Assembly: GCF_001293645.1 (NCBI RefSeq)
Contig: NZ_LBMD01000023.1
Span: 1 to 63,244 of the forward strand
Length of the DNA stretch: 63,244 nucleotides
Direction: 5' to 3'
Origin: Bacillus sp. CHD6a
Lineage (GTDB): Bacteria > Bacillota > Bacilli > Bacillales > Bacillaceae_I
Positions 43,215 through 52,640 of this stretch are shown here, one piece after another. Each line of letters begins with the position of its first letter. The first letter of the stretch is position 1. Made by a program: the position numbers and the translations under genes. Below the pieces are notes generated by a model. It worked only from the letters and a program-made list of their open reading frames with translations. It was not told where the DNA came from and searched no databases.

Positions 43215-44816
43215 TTATAAATTCTTCACAAAATCAGCCAAGATCGGCGGAAACTCTTCAAAAGAAAACTTAACATTTAGCCTTTCCGTCCATTGATGAG
43301 GGTCCTTCCCTACTGGCCCTAAGTTGAACACCGGCATCTGCAATGCTTCCATCTCTGCAAATGGTAAGGAGTATGTCGCCCCGTATACCGGAATATTGAA
43401 TGGTAGACGGTCTTTTGCCGAAAAGTCCCCTTTTCCTATGAAACTCAAATCACATAAACCTGAAAAATAGCGCTGCTCATTAAATTCAACATTCGCATCC
43501 ACTTTCCACTTCTGAATGAATCTACGTGCAGAATCCAGTAGCTCCTGATTGTCCGTTGCCACCGCTGGATAGTATGGAGGTGCAAAGAACAATATGATCA
43601 TTGGCCCTAAATCTTTACAGAGCGATGCTACTTCTTCTACAACTTTTATGGACTGCTCCCTTTCGTCTAAATGCAAATTGGATACTATCACCGAAGAAAT
43701 TCTTATATCCATTTCCTGATCCCCATGGATGGCTTTTGCCTTTTCCAGAATTTCTTCATAGGTATATACCGCCACGTCTACAGGCATTTCGGTAAAAGAA
43801 GTAAACCGCTTAAACTGGTCAGCTTTTCCTTTGCAAAATTCATTGATATTCTTTGCCGCCTGTTTTGCAATTCGAAGGAAATCTGCCTCCCAATCCGTTA
43901 GTGTCTTTTCCATAAAAAGGACATTGTATAACGTCACCGCAGTGTGTGGAATCTGCACGGAATATTCCATTTTTAAATCCTTTTGTATCAAGCTAGTAGG
44001 AGGTGGTGTGACTTCCGCACCTACCTGCTCACACAGATCTGTATTCCACTCCATTAATTTTTGAATCTCTGAAACCATCAAGTTAGCATTAAGGCCTGCC
44101 AACGGTTCACCTACATGCGTTTCTTTTCCGTAGCAGAAAAAGCCCGGCAATAATTTCCCTATTGCGCCAGTATAAAGATAAAGGTTGTTGTCACCTGGGT
44201 ATTTTTGAAACATTGGTTCCGAATTAACGCAAGCTTTATATTGTAAATTATGCTTAGATGCCAGATCACCCAAAGCAGGTAAAGCCTGAAGCATACCTTG
44301 AGAGTTCACCTCTTCATCTGGGACTGCCAATAAAAGCAGGTTTATATCCCAATTCTCGTCAATCGCTTTTTCTAGAAGAGACATTTGAAGAGCCAGTCCC
44401 GCTTTCATATCCATGACCCCTCTGCCAAACAACCAACCTCCTGATAAAAGATGCTCCTTTGCTTCAGCAGGAAGTGCATCCGCATTGTTCTCTAGTTCCC
44501 GAGTGAGCTCAACCGGTTGAAAGGCCAAGTCTTTTAAGAATCCATAATCCTCCACCCCAACTACATCAAAATGACTGACAAGCGCAATCGTTTCTTTCTT
44601 TTCCGATTGCTTCACTAAAGCGGTTACAAAAGAACGCCCATCCTCCATACGATGAAGCTCCAGATTACCAGGATTCTCTTGGAAATAATCTAGATGATTC
44701 AATTGATAATAAATAAAAGAAGCCAAGCGCTTCTCTTCCCCAGATAATGTCACACTTCCGTGCTGGACAAGGGATACGAGTAGATTTGTTAACTGCTCTT
44801 TCGTTTGCCAGTGCAT
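43215..44816 (-). CDS. yqjN: M20 family peptidase YqjN (RocB-like)
   Basis: A 533-residue metallopeptidase of the ArgE/DapE/M20 family. Zinc-site segments are LVSHFDVVGVEDYG near residue 82 and GRGVMDMKAGLALQ near 135, with the catalytic Glu in PDEEVNSQG. A dimerisation domain is inserted in the middle. B. subtilis YqjN is a RocB relative linked to arginine or amino-acid catabolism; the exact substrate is unknown. Convergent with the 42211 gene across the GC-rich repeat. Confidence 0.9.
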   Translation of the reverse strand: MHWQTKEQLTNLLVSLVQHGSVTLSGEEKRLASFIYYQLNHLDYFQENPGNLELHRMEDGRSFVTALVKQSEKKETIALVSHFDVVGVEDYGFLKDLAFQPVELTRELENNADALPAEAKEHLLSGGWLFGRGVMDMKAGLALQMSLLEKAIDENWDINLLLLAVPDEEVNSQGMLQALPALGDLASKHNLQYKACVNSEPMFQKYPGDNNLYLYTGAIGKLLPGFFCYGKETHVGEPLAGLNANLMVSEIQKLMEWNTDLCEQVGAEVTPPPTSLIQKDLKMEYSVQIPHTAVTLYNVLFMEKTLTDWEADFLRIAKQAAKNINEFCKGKADQFKRFTSFTEMPVDVAVYTYEEILEKAKAIHGDQEMDIRISSVIVSNLHLDEREQSIKVVEEVASLCKDLGPMIILFFAPPYYPAVATDNQELLDSARRFIQKWKVDANVEFNEQRYFSGLCDLSFIGKGDFSAKDRLPFNIPVYGATYSLPFAEMEALQMPVFNLGPVGKDPHQWTERLNVKFSFEEFPPILADFVKNL

Positions 44817-44888
44817 CTCCCATCCTCCTCTAGTTAGTAATATTTTGCTCCTATCATACTACTAATTTTAGAAAATGAACACCTATCT

Positions 44889-44918
44889 TTTGGTGGGAAC
44901 AAAAACGTTTGATATAAT
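44889..44918 (+). promoter_or_regulatory. Probable promoter of namA
   Basis: TTGGTG (44889-44894), an 18-base spacer and TATAAT (44913-44918), 37 bases before the namA start. Confidence 0.6.
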
Positions 44919-44954
44919 ATTTTAGGAACTCGAAATATATAGGAGGAGTTACTT

Positions 44955-45971
44955 ATGAATTCAGCATTATTTTCCCCATATACAGTAAAAGGCGTCACAC
45001 TAAAAAATCGAATTGTCATGTCTCCGATGTGTATGTATTCCAGTCATAATGAGGACGGGCATGTTCAAGATTGGCATATGACTCACTATGTATCCCGTGC
45101 AGTCGGTCAAGTAGGGCTAATTATGGTAGAAGCAACAGCGGTCCAACCACAAGGACGCATTTCTCCACAAGACCTTGGAATTTGGAACGACGAACATATT
45201 CAAGGCTTTCAAGAATTAAATAGACAAATCAAGGTCCATGGCTCCAAAACTGCCATCCAGCTTGCTCATGCCGGCAGAAAAGCAATGGTAGACGGCGACA
45301 TCTATGCACCAACTGCTTTGGCATTTAACGAAAAAATGAAAACCCCTGTGGAAATGTCTACAGAAGATATAAAAGAAACGATCGCTGCATTTGTGGAAGG
45401 CGCCAAACGTTCCAAGGAAGCAGGATTTGATATTATTGAACTTCACGGTGCTCATGGATATTTAATCAATGAATTCTTATCACCCCTTACGAACAAACGT
45501 AAAGACGAATACGGTGGAAGTACAGAAAATCGCTACCGCTTCCTTCGTGACATCATTGATGGCGTAAATGATGTATGGGATGGCCCATTATTTGTTCGTG
45601 TATCTGCGAATGACTATCACCCTGAAGGATTAACGGCAGAAGACTATGTCACATATGCACAATGGATGAAGGAGCAAGGAGTAGACCTGGTCGATGTCAG
45701 CTCAGGTGCAGTGGTGCCGGCAGCCATTGATGTGTACCCTGGCTACCAGGTTGGTTTTGCAGAAACGATCAAGTCCGGTGCAGACATTGATACTGGTGCT
45801 GTAGGACTGATCACTTCCGGGTTGCAGGCAGAAGAAATTTTACGAAACAATCGTTCAGACTTAATTTTTGTTGCAAGAGAACTACTGCGTGACCCTTACT
45901 GGCCAAGAACAGCGGCAAAAGAACTTGGTGTTGAGATTGATTCTCCAAAACAATATGACCGATCTTGGTAA
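44955..45971 (+). CDS. namA: NADPH dehydrogenase NamA (old yellow enzyme)
   Basis: A 338-residue FMN-dependent old yellow enzyme, B. subtilis YqjM type. Cys26 and Tyr28 in PMCMYSS, which tune the flavin in this class, are present, as are QLAHAGRKA, the [14 protein letters not shown] substrate-binding block and VARELLRDP at the end. It reduces activated alkenes, including electrophilic xenobiotics, with NADPH. GGAGGAG precedes the ATG; terminator at 45978-46014. Confidence 0.96.
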   Translation: MNSALFSPYTVKGVTLKNRIVMSPMCMYSSHNEDGHVQDWHMTHYVSRAVGQVGLIMVEATAVQPQGRISPQDLGIWNDEHIQGFQELNRQIKVHGSKTAIQLAHAGRKAMVDGDIYAPTALAFNEKMKTPVEMSTEDIKETIAAFVEGAKRSKEAGFDIIELHGAHGYLINEFLSPLTNKRKDEYGGSTENRYRFLRDIIDGVNDVWDGPLFVRVSANDYHPEGLTAEDYVTYAQWMKEQGVDLVDVSSGAVVPAAIDVYPGYQVGFAETIKSGADIDTGAVGLITSGLQAEEILRNNRSDLIFVARELLRDPYWPRTAAKELGVEIDSPKQYDRSW

Positions 45972-45977
45972 TAGAAA

Positions 45978-46014
45978 CGGCCACTCTTCGTGAGTGGCCG
46001 CTTTCTTTTATTTT
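45978..46014 (+). terminator. Terminator of namA
   Basis: A 9-bp GC-rich stem CGGCCACTC with GAGTGGCCG and a T-rich tail that runs into the end of the convergent gene. Confidence 0.85.
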
Positions 46015-46949
46015 GATGACTCTAGCAGGTTTTTCTTTTCTTCTTTAATTGAAAGCAACTCTTCTTCCATTTGACTTCGTTGGCCTTTTAAGCTTCCAAG
46101 CAGCCTGGAAACTCTTCCGATTATTTGAGATGTCTGGTCATAGCTTTCTGTGATTTTCCCGTGGACCATCCAATCGACAATCAGCCCGTCAAAGAAGTAA
46201 TCAGCAAAAGTGAGCATTCCGCCCACTTCAATCGTAGAGTCAAAATGATGCTTGATATCAAGTAACTCATCTTGGAACACTCTCAACTTATTTTGTGCCT
46301 GATGAATATGTTTTTTTGCTTCATCCAAACGGCTATGCTTCATTGCAGTAGAGACCATTCCGCCGCCGAACATATCAAATGTGGACCACCCTTTTGCAGA
46401 ATCTAAGGAAGACAGCGCCCCCTCCAAAGCATGCAATGCCAATTGGCCGGCATCAATCGCTTCATTGTATTCATTTAAATTCGATTGCAGGTCTGCTTCT
46501 CTATCCGCTAATTCAAATAATTTCACACTCCATACAGAGTGAGAGTCGTGAATAAGCTTTTCCTTTTCGCGGATAATCTTTTCATATTTAATTGGAGCAT
46601 TTGCAACTGTTGTAAGCAACGCTTGAAACTCACCTAGCTCCCGTTCTACATCCTGTATCGTTTCAACAGCTTCGGTATATTTTAGTTTGGCAGCTAAAGC
46701 TTCTTTCTGTTCTTGGTCAAGTTTCTCTAGCTTTTTGCCAATCATCGAATAGAAAACACTCGTCAGTGAAAAGCCTTCAAGACGTGCAACATCGCCTTCT
46801 TCTTTTTCTAAAAGCGACTCCAGCTGATCTTTTTTACGCTTTTCTTCTGTCAAATATGTATCCAGTCTTTCAATATGCTCTTCGTACTTTGCTTTCTTAC
46901 GCAGGTTGTCTTTCACTTCTAATAACTCTTGGTTTAGATCTGTAAACAA
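46008..46949 (-). CDS. Coiled-coil protein of unknown function
   Basis: A 313-residue protein without signal or membrane helices. Residues about 5-130 and 215-310 are long heptad-rich coiled coils. A central glycine-rich segment (WSTFDMFGGGMVSTAMKHSRLDEAKKHIHQAQ) and a hydrophobic stretch FADYFFDGLIVDWMVHGKI interrupt them. Homologs occur in Bacilli as hypothetical proteins; I cannot assign a role. Ends against the namA terminator. Confidence 0.7.
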   Translation of the reverse strand: MFTDLNQELLEVKDNLRKKAKYEEHIERLDTYLTEEKRKKDQLESLLEKEEGDVARLEGFSLTSVFYSMIGKKLEKLDQEQKEALAAKLKYTEAVETIQDVERELGEFQALLTTVANAPIKYEKIIREKEKLIHDSHSVWSVKLFELADREADLQSNLNEYNEAIDAGQLALHALEGALSSLDSAKGWSTFDMFGGGMVSTAMKHSRLDEAKKHIHQAQNKLRVFQDELLDIKHHFDSTIEVGGMLTFADYFFDGLIVDWMVHGKITESYDQTSQIIGRVSRLLGSLKGQRSQMEEELLSIKEEKKNLLESSK

Positions 46950-47045
46950 GATAAATCCCCCTTTAATTAAACTCTCATAATCTATTTACGTACGAAAGCT
47001 CAATTAGTTTCAGGTTCTCAAATCATAATGCTTTTTTCAGTATTT

Positions 47046-47744
47046 CTATTTAACTTGCATCAAACTTGTCCATAGAAAATCCTCCCCAAAAATATCATTC
47101 ACTTCCGGATCTTTTATCATTTCTCTGAATTCAATTATTTTAAAATCCTTAGATAAAATACGCTTCAGTCGCTCTTCCGAATACCCAATACCTCCGTTCA
47201 TACTTCCTTGTTTATAAACATCCCAGTCCGCAGTTTTTGCAGCCGCTTTAGTATTAAAGCAAACCAGACCGAAGTGACCATCTTTTTTAAGAGCTTTTTT
47301 AATTGTTTCTACATAGCTCAATCTGCGATGTGGAGCAAGGTGATGGAACATGCCACTGTCATAAACAAAATCATAAGTGTTGAGTTCAAATTTGTAGTCA
47401 AAAAGGGAAGCATGGTGAAAGTTGATATCCACTTTTTCAGAAAAAGCCCTTTCTCTGGCCCAATTCAATGCACTTTCTGAGATATCAATAGCATCTACTA
47501 TACAACCCATTTTTGCTAAATATATTGCATTCCTCCCCGGTCCACATCCTATCTCTAATACTCGCTTAGGTAACAGACCGTTCTCCAGATAAGAAACTAA
47601 ATTTTCATCCGGACCATTCACTTTAAAGAATGGGATTTCCTTGTTTCTATCCTTATAAAAGTTATTCCAAAAAGCCTCCGGTTCTCGTAAAAGTCCGTCT
47701 AACATTTCGTAAAGATCTTCATTATTAATTATTTCTTGAGCCAT
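47046..47744 (-). CDS. SAM-dependent methyltransferase
   Basis: A 232-residue class I methyltransferase. The SAM-binding glycine motif VLEIGCGPGRNAIYLA is near residue 55, an acidic motif DAIDIS near 77, and FDFVYDSGMFHHL marks motif IV/V. The substrate, whether small molecule or tellurite/thiopurine-like, is unknown. Single gene. Confidence 0.87.
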   Translation of the reverse strand: MAQEIINNEDLYEMLDGLLREPEAFWNNFYKDRNKEIPFFKVNGPDENLVSYLENGLLPKRVLEIGCGPGRNAIYLAKMGCIVDAIDISESALNWARERAFSEKVDINFHHASLFDYKFELNTYDFVYDSGMFHHLAPHRRLSYVETIKKALKKDGHFGLVCFNTKAAAKTADWDVYKQGSMNGGIGYSEERLKRILSKDFKIIEFREMIKDPEVNDIFGEDFLWTSLMQVK

Positions 47745-48034
47745 CTTATCTCCCCCTCACCTTATATGTAATATTGTACCAATAACCAATCTATAAATTG
47801 TTACACCCCTTTTAAAGTTGGATGAAATAGATAAAATTGGAATCCGTTATTCCCTATTAAATCTCTATCTAACGCAATTCTAATCCCCCTATTTACATTC
47901 TAATTCCACTAATTGATGTATAAGGTATGGACGCACAAAATAATGTTCCACCCCATCTAAAATCATTCTAGCTAATGATGTAGTAGCCACTCGCTCTTCA
48001 CTTTTGTAACATTCGTAATGAAAATGTAACAAAT
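47745..48034. other. Intergenic region without recognised feature
   Basis: About 290 AT-rich bases between the methyltransferase start and the rnz terminator. I find no ORF, phased repeat or strong hairpin. Confidence 0.4.
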
Positions 48035-48073
48035 ATACAAAAAGAGGACGATTACCTCAAAAGTAATCGTCCT
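48035..48073 (-). terminator. Terminator of rnz
   Basis: An 11-bp perfect stem AGGACGATTAC with GTAATCGTCCT; the minus-strand tail is CTTTTTG. It lies 14 bases after the rnz stop. Confidence 0.88.
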
Positions 48074-48087
48074 ACCCCATAATTATT

Positions 48088-49008
48088 TTATTTTATCGCA
48101 ATTACATCAAAATCGTTTACCACTACCGTGTTAGAAAATATCTCTTTTGCCTCTTCCATTAATGTGAGAACATCCTCTTGCTGGTACCTCGCACTTATGT
48201 GCGTTAAGAGCAATTGTTTCGCTCCTGCATCCTTGGCAACCTGTGCCGCCTGTACAGTAGTGGAATGAAAATACTCCTTTGCAAGCAATTCGTCCTTTGC
48301 TGCAAAAGTTGCTTCATGAATTAGAACATCCGCAGCTTCCGCTAGCTCAACAGAAACAGGAGTGTACCTTGTATCCCCAAGTATAGTGATCACCTTCCCT
48401 TTTTTAGGAGGACCGATATAATCTTTTCCTTCTACTATTCTGCCGTCAGAAAGGGTGACGCTTTTTCCCTCTTTAAGGTCTTGGAGGTGTGGGCCAGATG
48501 GAATCTTACTTTGCTTAACTTTGTCCATTAATAATGCACCTGGTAAGTCTTTCTGAACAATCCGAAAGCCAAAAGAAGGAATTCCATGGACAAGTTTTTT
48601 CCCTTTTATGTTGAAATCCGCTTCTTCCAAAAGTAATCCCTCTTCTTCAAACTCTTCAAAAAATAATGGATACTTCACATGTGTCATACTCACTCTCAAA
48701 GAGGTTTCTATATACTCTTTTATCCCTACCGGCCCGTAAACCGTCAACGGTGTTTCCCCACCTTGAAAAGAACGGCTGCTTAACAATCCAGGCAAGCCGA
48801 ATATATGATCTCCGTGTAAGTGTGTGATAAAAATCTTGGTGATCTTTCTTGGTTTTAATGATGTATGTAAAATTTGGTGCTGTGTTGCTTCCCCACAATC
48901 AAAGAGCCACACAGAACCCTCTTTATCATCTATATGTAATGCCAGCGAAGATACATTTCGGTGCTTTGCAGGAACACCAGAACCTGTACCTAAAAAAGTT
49001 AGTTTCAT
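48088..49008 (-). CDS. rnz: Ribonuclease Z
   Basis: A 306-residue tRNA 3'-processing endonuclease, the usual length. The zinc motif is [13 protein letters not shown] near residue 64, with GTGSG at the N-terminus, ILGDTRY, IHEATF and LLTHISARY as the further motifs of the RNase Z family. It removes the 3' trailer from CCA-less tRNA precursors. ATG 49008 lies nine bases after AGAGGAG; the upstream in-frame starts are too close to it or lack a site. Confidence 0.95.
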   Translation of the reverse strand: MKLTFLGTGSGVPAKHRNVSSLALHIDDKEGSVWLFDCGEATQHQILHTSLKPRKITKIFITHLHGDHIFGLPGLLSSRSFQGGETPLTVYGPVGIKEYIETSLRVSMTHVKYPLFFEEFEEEGLLLEEADFNIKGKKLVHGIPSFGFRIVQKDLPGALLMDKVKQSKIPSGPHLQDLKEGKSVTLSDGRIVEGKDYIGPPKKGKVITILGDTRYTPVSVELAEAADVLIHEATFAAKDELLAKEYFHSTTVQAAQVAKDAGAKQLLLTHISARYQQEDVLTLMEEAKEIFSNTVVVNDFDVIAIK

Positions 49009-49115
49009 CTTCATCCGCTCCTCTTGTTTCATTATACTCAAAAATGAAAATTTCCATAATACTATCCATGAATATAGTACAATGATAATATCACGGAAAA
49101 AGGAGAATGGATGCT

Positions 49116-49952
49116 ATGGATAACATTTCTACAATCGTATTTGACCTCGACGGTACGCTTTATGAGGACACACACCACTTTCAATATTATGCCGATCTTC
49201 TCAAAAACAAATTGCCTGCGGAAGTACAGCCTAAATTTGAAGAAGACTATAAAGCTATTGAAACAGGTACACATACGCTTAAAATGGGTAGAGTGTATGA
49301 TGCTAATAAAGATTTAATTCTGGCACACAATGATGGGAATGTATCTAGAGGCTGGACTTGGGATGGAGTGGAAGTATCACAAACAGAACTCACTTCTTAC
49401 TACCCTGACACTCTTCAATTTGACCTGTTTGATATGCTCAGTATCGGGGATCTTTGGTGGGTACCGGTTTCCATTGCTAAACACTACGGATTAAGCAGCG
49501 AGGAAGCATATTCGGCATTTCTTCAAACAAGAGAACATATGATGACAGATGATTTCGTGTTAGAACCATTAGCAGAGTTCGCTAGTGTTTTAGAGAAACT
49601 TCATAAAAAATACACGTTAATTCTTATGACAAATAGCCCACAGACAGACAGCGATGTCATATTGAAAAAACTCGGGTTCACTTCTTACTTCCATGATAAA
49701 ATTTATGAGGCCAATAAACCGGTACATACAGTAGATCGTCTCTCTTACATATCTGAACAACACCATGTTCCTTACAACCAAATATTGAGCGTGGGTGATA
49801 ACTATATAAATGAAATTCTTCCTGCCGCACTATTAGGTTGCAGTACGATTTGTATCGATCCTTTTGACCTCTTTAAAGAAAGTGAAGCAACCTATACTGT
49901 CTCAGGATTAACAGAGCTTTCTATGCTATTAGATCATTCTTTTTTGAAATAA
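49116..49952 (+). CDS. HAD-superfamily hydrolase
   Basis: A 278-residue HAD protein: motif I VFDLDGTLYEDTH at 7-19, motif II LILMTNSPQTD near 172, and motif IV SVGDNYINEILPA near 226. The cap between motifs I and II is larger than in phosphoglycolate phosphatases. Substrate unknown. Start 49116 is preferred because the ATG at 49107 touches the ribosome binding site. Divergent from rnz; terminator at 49948-49977. Confidence 0.85.
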   Translation: MDNISTIVFDLDGTLYEDTHHFQYYADLLKNKLPAEVQPKFEEDYKAIETGTHTLKMGRVYDANKDLILAHNDGNVSRGWTWDGVEVSQTELTSYYPDTLQFDLFDMLSIGDLWWVPVSIAKHYGLSSEEAYSAFLQTREHMMTDDFVLEPLAEFASVLEKLHKKYTLILMTNSPQTDSDVILKKLGFTSYFHDKIYEANKPVHTVDRLSYISEQHHVPYNQILSVGDNYINEILPAALLGCSTICIDPFDLFKESEATYTVSGLTELSMLLDHSFLK

Positions 49953-49977
49953 CACTTCTCGGTGTTATTTTTTTTTA
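49948..49977 (+). terminator. Terminator of the HAD gene
   Basis: AATAACAC pairs with GTGTTATT across a six-base loop and is followed by eight Ts. Confidence 0.88.
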
Positions 49978-49986
49978 ATAAATCGC

Positions 49987-50036
49987 TTGCTTTTAGAACG
50001 TTTGTTCGATTATAATGAAAACAGAACAAATGTTCT
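49987..50036 (+). promoter_or_regulatory. SOS promoter with two LexA boxes
   Basis: -35 TTGCTT (49987-49992), 18-base spacer, -10 TATAAT (50011-50016). One LexA box AGAACGTTTGTTCG (49995-50008) fills the spacer; a second, AGAACAAATGTTCT (50023-50036), lies just downstream of the -10. Both carry the full GAAC-N4-GTTC core of the Bacillus SOS consensus. Placement is ideal for repression of the two small genes that follow. Confidence 0.88.
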
Positions 50037-50058
50037 AAAAACTTATGAGGTGATTCTA

Positions 50059-50265
50059 ATGAAATTAATCCAACAATCTTTCTATGTTATTTTGAAACTT
50101 TTGGCTGTTTCCGGTTTTGCCATTCTTTTCTATGTGATGATGACAGACAAGACAAGCAACGCCCCTATGTTTATGCTGAGCTTAATGACTTCCCTTAGTT
50201 TAATTGCAATCCCTGGTATGAAGAATGTGATCAATAACTACGAAGAGACTCATCATGAATCCTGA
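50059..50265 (+). CDS. Small SOS-controlled membrane protein
   Basis: A 68-residue protein with two hydrophobic segments (about 9-27 and 34-53) and a short polar tail NNYEETHHES. GAGGTGAT precedes ATG 50059; the frame open upstream crosses the LexA boxes and is not used. It is neither YneA (no LysM) nor any family I know. Small membrane proteins under LexA, such as YneA or Staphylococcus SosA, halt division after DNA damage; by position and size this is a candidate of that kind. Overlaps the next gene by 11 bases. Confidence 0.75.
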   Translation: MKLIQQSFYVILKLLAVSGFAILFYVMMTDKTSNAPMFMLSLMTSLSLIAIPGMKNVINNYEETHHES

Positions 50266-50449
50266 TTCTTCTGTATCCAAGGAAACTGCGCTCGAAATTG
50301 CAAAAAGATTGATTCATTATAATGTTACTAATGACTTGGATATCATCAGCTCCGTTGTAGATGTTTGTAAAGAAGATGTCGTTGACTACTTAAAAAAGCC
50401 AGCAAAAGTAAAAAAAGCCCTGCAATCAAACATCACAGGACCAGGTTAG
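50255..50449 (+). CDS. Small soluble protein in the SOS operon
   Basis: A 64-residue mostly helical protein (SKETALEIAKRLIHYNV, then DIISSVVDVCKEDVVDYLKKPAKVKK) that resembles a small DNA- or protein-binding helical bundle. It is translationally coupled to the 68-residue membrane protein and shares its LexA-controlled promoter. No family recognised. It converges directly on yunB with no gap, and no terminator is seen. Confidence 0.65.
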   Translation: MNPDSSVSKETALEIAKRLIHYNVTNDLDIISSVVDVCKEDVVDYLKKPAKVKKALQSNITGPG

Positions 50450-51247
50450 TCAGTTATTATTCTTTTGTTCTTCTACTGGAATCTCAGGGATAATAACTGG
50501 TGCTACCCCTCCACCACCGCTTCCACTTTCATGATAATACATCGGTACTTTCCCTGGAATCACTAAATCTCCAATTTTAACAGAGTTATTTATCTCCATT
50601 GGCTGTTCTACCAACGGAATGATAATATTCATCTTCACACTCACATTCACATAGACCTCTATCACTGTATTATTTATTCCTGTTTCAATTACTTTTGTCT
50701 CCACATTCGAGATGACATCACCCAGTATCTCAAACCGTACAGGTATTTTGGGTCCGAGATTGGAAAAAAGGGTCGTTTTCGTTGCCATCCCCAACGGAAC
50801 CTTATACACAATCCCATTCTGCTTTTTCGATTCTTCGTAATCTATGTTCAAATCATTTTTATAGGATTCCATTCCTTCCAGATTGCCTTCTTCTAAGAAG
50901 TCCAAATACCTTTGAACTCGTAATGTAGTTTCTGAAATGACTGTGTTGACCACTTTGTGATTCGTACTAAATGCCACATGATCTGTTCCTTCATTCAGTA
51001 CGATGATTAACTCCTCCGGATTTAAACTGTTTGCAATCTTCTTCGATACGGCATCATTAATAGCTTGCGTTGCAATCTGACGAGCTTTCGTTTCCGCTAT
51101 ACTCCTTAAACTTGGTTCCAGGTTTTTATTGATGATAATCAAACTAAAAACCGTCAAAATATTAAACAATATAAATGTAATTAAAAACACGTACTTTATT
51201 GGCAGTGGCCCACTTTTCAATAGGGAAGTCCGACGCATTCTCCTCAT
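50450..51247 (-). CDS. yunB: Sporulation protein YunB
   Basis: A 265-residue protein with one N-terminal membrane helix (about 19-40) and a large outer domain: ETKARQIATQAINDAV, then GMATKTTLFSNLGPKIPVRFEILGDV and VNVSVKMNIIIPL. This matches YunB, a SigE-controlled protein needed for proper spore formation. It supports a spore-forming host. GGAGGAGG precedes ATG 51247. In B. subtilis yunB lies elsewhere, so the local order is rearranged. Confidence 0.92.
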   Translation of the reverse strand: MRRMRRTSLLKSGPLPIKYVFLITFILFNILTVFSLIIINKNLEPSLRSIAETKARQIATQAINDAVSKKIANSLNPEELIIVLNEGTDHVAFSTNHKVVNTVISETTLRVQRYLDFLEEGNLEGMESYKNDLNIDYEESKKQNGIVYKVPLGMATKTTLFSNLGPKIPVRFEILGDVISNVETKVIETGINNTVIEVYVNVSVKMNIIIPLVEQPMEINNSVKIGDLVIPGKVPMYYHESGSGGGGVAPVIIPEIPVEEQKNNN

Positions 51248-51314
51248 AGTTGCAATCCTCCTCCCCTTATATATATAGGATAGTTGGACAGATTATTAAT
51301 CATTTTTTTAGTAT

Positions 51315-51345
51315 TAAAAAACCTGTAAACCAAATTGGTCTACAG
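51315..51345 (-). terminator. Minus-strand terminator between yunB and dinB
   Basis: Stem CTGTAAACC with GGTCTACAG read on the minus strand is followed by six Ts, 13 bases after the dinB stop. Confidence 0.82.
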
Positions 51346-51357
51346 ATCAAAAATTGC

Positions 51358-52611
51358 TTATTCTAGAAAATCCTTTTGAAAACTAGTCGTTATTTTAGCC
51401 TTTGAGCCCGCATCCGCAGTATTCTTATTCTTAATACCCCTTTTAATAATTCCCTTCCCAAATTTATCTTCTAGATCCTGAAGGGTTTTATGCAACGGCT
51501 CTTTTTTGGCATCTTCTTGAAACGTAAAAAGGTCCAACTGTTTAAAGGAATCATCCTTTTCCACAAGTTCTTGAGCAGTTACACCTAATAAGCGTACAGG
51601 CTCCCCATCCCAATGCTTTCTAAGCAAAAACATAGCCGCTTCTTTGATATCATTTTCTCCTTCTACTGGGTTAGAAAGTTTTCGGCTCCTTGTCACCGTA
51701 TGGTGAATACCATACCTTATCATAAGCTGAATGTTATGGCTGAGCACTGATTTCCGCTTCATTCTTGCACTGACAGAAGAAGCGAGCTTTTCAATGGTCT
51801 TTTCTAACATACGTTCATCGTCTATATCTTTTGGTAAAGTAGTGGAGTTTCCAATGCTTTTGAACTCAGAAACACTATCTGGATCAACTGGGCGGGCATC
51901 CTCACCATTTGCTCTCTTTTTTAGTCTCTCTCCATTAATACCAAGCAGATGTTTTAGTTGATAATCATTGCCTTTAGCCAATTCTCCCACTGTAGTAATA
52001 TTGATTGTTTTTAATTTTTCTGCCGTCTTGGACCCGACACCATGCATTTCCCCCACATTCATAGGCCAAAGAATTTTCTCGATTTCTCTTTTCCTTAGAA
52101 TAGTAATCCCCATCGGTTTTTTCATATCTGAAGCCATCTTGGCCAAAAATTTATTTGGGGCAATTCCTATGCTACAAGGCAATAATAGTTCTTTGTGTAA
52201 CCTCGTTTGGATTTCTTCTGCTATTTGTAAGGGCGTTAAATGTCCAGAATAATCTGTGACATCTATGTAACCTTCATCAATAGAGACAGGTTCAACCAGA
52301 TCTGTATACTCTCTTAACAAATCAAACATGGCTTGGGAACTTTTTCTGTACCTATCAAAGTTTGGTTTTCGCACAATAAGTTGAGGACATTTTTGTCTTG
52401 CCTCCCATAGAGGCATTGTTGTTTTTACACCAAATGCTCTTGCTTCATAGCTACATGTGACGATGATCCCTCTTCGTTCTTCTACATTTCCCGCAATTGC
52501 TACAGGCTTTCCCCTGAGCAATGGGTCATATGCCATTTCAACAGATGCGTAAAAGCTATTCATATCTACATGGAAGATTATCCGATGTCCCTTTGTTGTT
52601 TTTCCATTCAT
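51358..52611 (-). CDS. dinB: DNA polymerase IV (DinB/YqjH)
   Basis: A 417-residue Y-family polymerase. Acidic motifs FHVDMNSFYASVE near 13-25 and VSIDEGYIDVTD near 100, the HhH thumb MHGVGSKTAEKLKTINI, and a C-terminal QLDLF clamp-binding motif are present. It performs error-prone bypass of lesions. It corresponds to B. subtilis YqjH (PolY1); I see no LexA box upstream, as in B. subtilis. Second Y polymerase of the window besides yqjW. Confidence 0.95.
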   Translation of the reverse strand: MNGKTTKGHRIIFHVDMNSFYASVEMAYDPLLRGKPVAIAGNVEERRGIIVTCSYEARAFGVKTTMPLWEARQKCPQLIVRKPNFDRYRKSSQAMFDLLREYTDLVEPVSIDEGYIDVTDYSGHLTPLQIAEEIQTRLHKELLLPCSIGIAPNKFLAKMASDMKKPMGITILRKREIEKILWPMNVGEMHGVGSKTAEKLKTINITTVGELAKGNDYQLKHLLGINGERLKKRANGEDARPVDPDSVSEFKSIGNSTTLPKDIDDERMLEKTIEKLASSVSARMKRKSVLSHNIQLMIRYGIHHTVTRSRKLSNPVEGENDIKEAAMFLLRKHWDGEPVRLLGVTAQELVEKDDSFKQLDLFTFQEDAKKEPLHKTLQDLEDKFGKGIIKRGIKNKNTADAGSKAKITTSFQKDFLE

Positions 52612-52640
52612 TCAAACCACCCTAAACTTCTCTGCCTATT

